64,000 nucleotides of DNA from Paracoccaceae bacterium (GTDB lineage: Bacteria > Pseudomonadota > Alphaproteobacteria > Rhodobacterales > Rhodobacteraceae): positions 1 to 64,000 of the forward strand of contig JAGXGW010000061.1 of NCBI GenBank assembly GCA_024636555.1. The letters run 5' to 3'. Both the position numbers and the translations under genes were made by a program. The notes below the pieces were generated by a model. That model was not told the origin of the DNA and did no database searches. It worked only from the letters and a program-made list of their open reading frames with translations. Shown piece after piece: positions 60,685 to 64,000 of the stretch; position 1 is the first letter of the stretch, and each line of letters opens with the position of its first letter.

Positions 60685-61080
60685 TTAACGCTGGCCGACG
60701 ACGGCAAGGGTCAGTAACTGGAAACCCTTGCTGTAAAGCTGGGCCGCGAGTTGATAGTTCTCGCCGATTTCGCTGGCTTGCAGCGTCTGCTGCTCCAGCA
60801 CGACCGAGTTGCCATCAATGCTGGATTCCCAAGGTGCGCTATCCGTCGTCACGCGCACATTGCCCACACGCCCGCCGCCCTGAATATGCGCGGCATGGGT
60901 GGTTTTGACGCCACCAGCGCGGGTCCCGTCGACAAGCTCTGCAAAAGGGCTGACGCTCTTGGCCTTGAAACCGGGGGTGTCGGCGTTGGCGATGTTCTCG
61001 GCAACAACCTGTTGGTTTGCGCCGAGCCACGACATCCGCTGCGACGCAAGCTGAAAGAAAGACATGGAGTTCAGCTTCAT
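60685..61080 (-). CDS. flgB: Flagellar proximal rod protein FlgB
   Basis: FlgB is the most proximal rod subunit. The 131-residue protein has the rod N-terminal motif (WLGANQQVVAENIANADTPGFKAKSVSPFAELVD) and a helical C-terminus. The ATG at 61080 follows AAGGGA. It is first in the long minus-strand unit ending with flhB and divergent from fliI. Confidence 0.95.
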   Translation of the reverse strand: MKLNSMSFFQLASQRMSWLGANQQVVAENIANADTPGFKAKSVSPFAELVDGTRAGGVKTTHAAHIQGGGRVGNVRVTTDSAPWESSIDGNSVVLEQQTLQASEIGENYQLAAQLYSKGFQLLTLAVVGQR

Positions 61081-61099
61081 TTCGGTTCCCTTTCCGATA

Positions 61100-61121
61100 T
61101 ATTCATGGGATAACATGAATA
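61100..61121 (+). promoter_or_regulatory. Perfect dyad between divergent flgB and fliI
   Basis: TATTCATG (61100-61107), GGATAA, CATGAATA (61114-61121) is a perfect 8-base inverted repeat centred in the 67-base AT-rich spacer. It lies 20 bases from the flgB start and 27 bases from the fliI start, so one bound protein could affect both. It is not the same sequence as the CAAGTATA element. Confidence 0.5.
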
Positions 61122-61147
61122 GTTTTTGCTGGCTACAGGATTTATAA

Positions 61148-62530
61148 ATGAAAACCGCATTTTCTGATCTTGCTGGCGCGGCGCGGCGGGTCGAAGGGTC
61201 GCGGATTGCGGGCAAGGTGAGCGGTGTGCTCGGCCTGACCCTGACCGCCGACGGGGTGCAACGCGCGCTCGGCATCGGCGCGCGCTGCACCGTGCTTGGT
61301 GCGCGCGGTCCGGTGCTGGGAGAGGTGGTGGCCGCAGATGCGGGGGGCATTTCCGTGCTGCCGTTCGGAACATGGGATGGCGTTGTGGTCGGCGATGTCA
61401 TCGAAAGCAGCCCGCTGGGCGACACCGTGCGCCCCGATACGGGATGGATCGGGCGCGTGGTCGATGCGCTGGGCAAACCGATTGACGGGCGTGGCCCGCT
61501 GCACGAGGGGATTGCCGCGCGGCCGGTCAAGGCACCGCCTCCGCCTGCATTCGACCGTCGCCGTGTGGGCGCGCGCATTGATACGGGGATCAAGACGCTC
61601 GATATCTTCACCCCGCTTTGCCGTGGCCAGCGCATGGGCGTTTTTGCCGGATCGGGGGTCGGAAAATCGTCTTTGATGGCGATGCTGGCGCGCGGCACCG
61701 AGGCGGATGTCATCGTCGTTGGGCTGGTCGGCGAGCGTGGCCGCGAGGTGCAGGATTTTATCGAGGGCGATCTGGGTCCGGAGGGGATGGCGCGGTGCGT
61801 TCTGGTCGTCTCGACAGGCAGCGAGCCGCCGCTGATGCGCCGTCAGGCAGCGTGGACCGCGACAGCCGTGGCCGAACATTTCCGCGATACCGGCCTTCAG
61901 GTCTTGTTGCTGATCGACAGCGTCACGCGGTTCGCCATGGCACAGCGCGAGATCGGCCTTGCCGCAGGCGAGCCGCCCACGGCAAAGGGTTATCCGCCGA
62001 CCGTTTTTGCCGAACTGCCGCAACTGATGGAACGCGCGGGGCCAGGCACCGGGCAGGGGGGCGATATCACGGGCATCTATACCGTGCTGGTGGACGGTGA
62101 CGATATGAACGACCCGATTGCCGACTCGGTCCGTGGTATTCTTGACGGCCATGTCGTGCTCGATCGCCAAATCGCGGAGCGTGGCCGCTTTCCCGCGATC
62201 AACTTGCTCAAAAGCGTGTCGCGTATGCTGCCCGATTGCCATACGCCTGCCGAATATGCGGTGCTTGCCGCCGCAAAGCGGGTCATCGCGAAATATACCG
62301 ATATGGAAGAGTTGATCCGCATGGGCGCCTACAAGCCGGGGTCCGATCCGGAGATTGACGCGGCAATCCGCTTTGCTGGTCCGGTCGAGACATTCCTGAC
62401 GCAGCGCAAGCACGAACATATGCCTGCCGACCAGTCCTTTGCCGAGGTTTACCGCCTGCTCGGGGAGGCGGGCATCACCGTGCCGCTGCCGGTGGAGCAG
62501 ACGGTGTTTCGGCACGACCTGGCGGAATAA
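61148..62530 (+). CDS. fliI: Flagellum-specific export ATPase FliI
   Basis: FliI energises export of rod, hook and filament subunits. The 460-residue protein has the F1-ATPase-like layout: Walker A AGSGVGKSS at 167-175, the VGLVGERGREVQDFIEGDLG segment, Walker B LLLIDSVTRFAMAQREIGLAAGEPP, and the C-terminal helical domain. The ATG at 61148 has only a weak upstream site. It is monocistronic here, divergent from flgB. Confidence 0.95.
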   Translation: MKTAFSDLAGAARRVEGSRIAGKVSGVLGLTLTADGVQRALGIGARCTVLGARGPVLGEVVAADAGGISVLPFGTWDGVVVGDVIESSPLGDTVRPDTGWIGRVVDALGKPIDGRGPLHEGIAARPVKAPPPPAFDRRRVGARIDTGIKTLDIFTPLCRGQRMGVFAGSGVGKSSLMAMLARGTEADVIVVGLVGERGREVQDFIEGDLGPEGMARCVLVVSTGSEPPLMRRQAAWTATAVAEHFRDTGLQVLLLIDSVTRFAMAQREIGLAAGEPPTAKGYPPTVFAELPQLMERAGPGTGQGGDITGIYTVLVDGDDMNDPIADSVRGILDGHVVLDRQIAERGRFPAINLLKSVSRMLPDCHTPAEYAVLAAAKRVIAKYTDMEELIRMGAYKPGSDPEIDAAIRFAGPVETFLTQRKHEHMPADQSFAEVYRLLGEAGITVPLPVEQTVFRHDLAE

Positions 62531-62555
62531 TTTGCGATGATGACATGGCGGCAAG

Positions 62556-62581
62556 GGAACGCCTGGCCGCCATCGTGCGTT
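62556..62581 (+). promoter_or_regulatory. EcfG-type promoter upstream of the YihY-family gene
   Basis: GGAAC (62556-62560), 17 bases, CGTT (62578-62581) is a perfect EcfG-type match. It lies about 97 bases before the ATG, in the 148-base gap after fliI. Confidence 0.55.
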
Positions 62582-62678
62582 GCCATGTGTTACGGTGCGT
62601 TCGAAACCGAGGTTTCTTTCCCTCGCAAGTCTCCGTGATCAGGCGTGCCCTGTGCGGCTTTTCTGGTATAGAGATCGA

Positions 62679-64000
62679 ATGATAAACCGTTTCCATCAGT
62701 ATATGCGCCGTCTGCCCGGACCGGTTCCGATATTTCTCGTGAACCTGACCAGCTTTACAATCTATGCGGTGCGCCGCTTCATCAACGACAATATGACGCT
62801 TTCGGCAGGCGCGCTGACATTCTCCACCCTGCTCGCGATGGTGCCGCTTATGGTCATCGCTTTTGCGGTGCTGTCCGGCTTTGCCACCTTCGATCCGGCG
62901 CGGGAGCGGATGGAGACGCTGTTTTTCGAGATATTCGTTCCCGAAGTCGGTGCAGAGGTGGGCAACTACCTGACCGAGTTCTCGGGCAATGCCACAAACC
63001 TGACGGCGATGGGCATCGTGGCACTGGCAATCACGGCGGTACTGCTGTTGTGGACCATCGAGGCCACGCTGAACCAGATTTGGCGCGTCGAAAAACCGCG
63101 CTCGCCGCGGGTGCGGGTGCTGATCTACTGGACGGTCCTGACACTCGGACCGCTGTTGCTGGGGGCAAGCTTCGTTCTGACCAGCGGCACCTTTGCGACT
63201 CTGGCCCAATGGGCGCGCGAAGGTGTCGGCGTGGCGCAAACCGAACGGTCGCTGCCGACATTGGGGATGCTCTACGCCTTGGGGACACAATTCGTGACAT
63301 TCACGCTTTTGTTCAAGATCGTCCCCGCCCGTCAGGTCCGGCTGCGTGATGCCGCGGTTGGCGGGCTGATCGCGGGGGCGGGGGTGCAGATTCTGCGCTG
63401 GGGCTTTGACAGCTTCCTGTCCCGCGGATCGACCTATGAAACGATCTATGGTGCCGTCGCCATCCTGCCGATCTTCCTGTTCTGGCTGTATCTGTCGTGG
63501 ATCGTGGTGATACTCGGGGCTGTCTTTGCAGCGTCCCTGCCGGATTGGTGGAAGACGCATGATGCCGCGTTCGACCGCAAACTTACCCAGCCACAGCGGT
63601 TGATCGCGGCGGTGGCGATGCTTTCGGTTCTGGCGCGGCGGGCACAGCAAGGGGAAACGGCGACTTTGACGGACTTGCAGGATACGGCACCGCTGGACGT
63701 GCGGGACGATCTTGTCGAGCGCCTGCTCGACAAGGGCTACATTGTGGTGACCGAGGATGACAGGCTGAGCGTCCTGCGCGATCTGCACCTTACAAGCGTT
63801 GCCGATCTGGCTTGGGATCTGAAACTGTCGCTGGGCGCGCGGATGCCGCAAAGCGTGGAGCCTGATCCCTCCACCGTGCAGCGTTACGATGTGTCTCCGT
63901 TTCGTGGCCCACTGCCTGATCTTCTGCATAAACTGCATGAGGCGGAGGCCGGCATTCTTGCCCCTTCCCTGCATGACCTGATCTTCGATAAGTGCGACAG
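62679..64000 (+). CDS. YihY/BrkB-family inner-membrane protein, 3' end outside the window
   Basis: The open frame runs from ATG 62679 to the window end (440 codons, no stop). It encodes the YihY/virulence factor BrkB (UPF0761) type: the family N-terminus with FINDNMTLSAGALTFSTLLAMVPLMVI (about 38-65), about six membrane helices up to residue 285, and the WTIEATLNQIWRVEK and GSTYETIYGAVAILPIFLFWLYLSWIVVILGAVF signatures. A cytoplasmic C-terminal region follows (about 290-440). The older description as ribonuclease BN is not supported for this family; the function is unknown. The EcfG-type promoter suggests stress induction. Confidence 0.85.
   Translation, partial: MINRFHQYMRRLPGPVPIFLVNLTSFTIYAVRRFINDNMTLSAGALTFSTLLAMVPLMVIAFAVLSGFATFDPARERMETLFFEIFVPEVGAEVGNYLTEFSGNATNLTAMGIVALAITAVLLLWTIEATLNQIWRVEKPRSPRVRVLIYWTVLTLGPLLLGASFVLTSGTFATLAQWAREGVGVAQTERSLPTLGMLYALGTQFVTFTLLFKIVPARQVRLRDAAVGGLIAGAGVQILRWGFDSFLSRGSTYETIYGAVAILPIFLFWLYLSWIVVILGAVFAASLPDWWKTHDAAFDRKLTQPQRLIAAVAMLSVLARRAQQGETATLTDLQDTAPLDVRDDLVERLLDKGYIVVTEDDRLSVLRDLHLTSVADLAWDLKLSLGARMPQSVEPDPSTVQRYDVSPFRGPLPDLLHKLHEAEAGILAPSLHDLIFDKCD

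Noticed and set aside
61142-62554. Open frame of 470 codons on the minus strand
   Set aside because: Antisense shadow of fliI; composition typical of reverse-strand artefacts.
62475-63974. Open frame of 499 codons on the minus strand
   Set aside because: Antisense to the YihY/BrkB gene, which has clear family motifs; Gln/Arg-rich low-information translation.

Overview
The window is about 64 kb of GC-rich (roughly 60 percent or more) bacterial chromosome. Gene content and order point to an alphaproteobacterium of the Rhodobacterales, probably the Roseobacter group. The evidence is a single CtrA-type flagellar locus with flaF, flbT, motE and FtcR-like regulators, a MucR zinc-finger regulator, a pstSCAB-phoU-phoB operon and an egtBD pair. 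No rRNA, tRNA, CRISPR array, insertion sequence or phage gene was found.

Positions 1-21.7 kb are a housekeeping and stress stretch. In order: a Crp/Fnr regulator; the phosphate operon pstSCAB-phoU-phoB behind a tandem Pho box; egtBD (ergothioneine); a DUF2306 membrane protein; a DUF2934 protein; a two-gene signalling unit (MetOD1-like protein plus HWE-type histidine kinase); a cyanide-insensitive-type cytochrome bd oxidase (cydAB plus a tiny DUF2474 subunit) divergent from an NsrR-like Rrf2 repressor; a methyltransferase; an arsenite unit (arsR, acr3 and an FMN reductase broken by an in-frame TAG); and modABC with a short ModE-type regulator. Three EcfG-like promoters (GGAAC, 16-17 bases, then CGTT or GGTT) precede egtB, the DUF2934 gene and the final yihY-type gene. 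They suggest a general-stress regulon.

Positions 21.8-62.5 kb are one almost uninterrupted flagellar locus with genes on both strands. It encodes the stator (motA, motB, motE), MS and C rings (fliF, fliG, fliM, fliN), the export gate and ATPase (flhA, flhB, fliP, fliQ, fliR, fliH, fliI), rod, rings and hook (flgA-L, fliE, fliK), a rod-binding FlgJ with a separate lytic transglycosylase, one flagellin, and flaF/flbT for flagellin control. Not seen in the window: fliO, fliA, flgM, fliD, fliS, flhF/flhG and chemotaxis genes. Control appears local: two OmpR-type regulators with degenerate receivers (one FtcR-like), a MucR homologue, and an RpoH-like sigma factor behind a perfect CtrA box. An 11-base element CAAGTATA(G/C)TT recurs in the motA, flgI and fliF/fliL promoter regions. 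flgE and the flagellin gene share a different promoter-like element. Several proteins in the locus have no function I recognise (98, 257, 366 and about 658 residues).

The window ends inside a YihY/BrkB-family membrane protein gene. Gene starts were set from ribosome-binding sites, overlaps and family N-termini. Several are non-ATG (flgF, fliQ, fliF, nsrR, the 658-residue protein: TTG; fliR, flgH: GTG).
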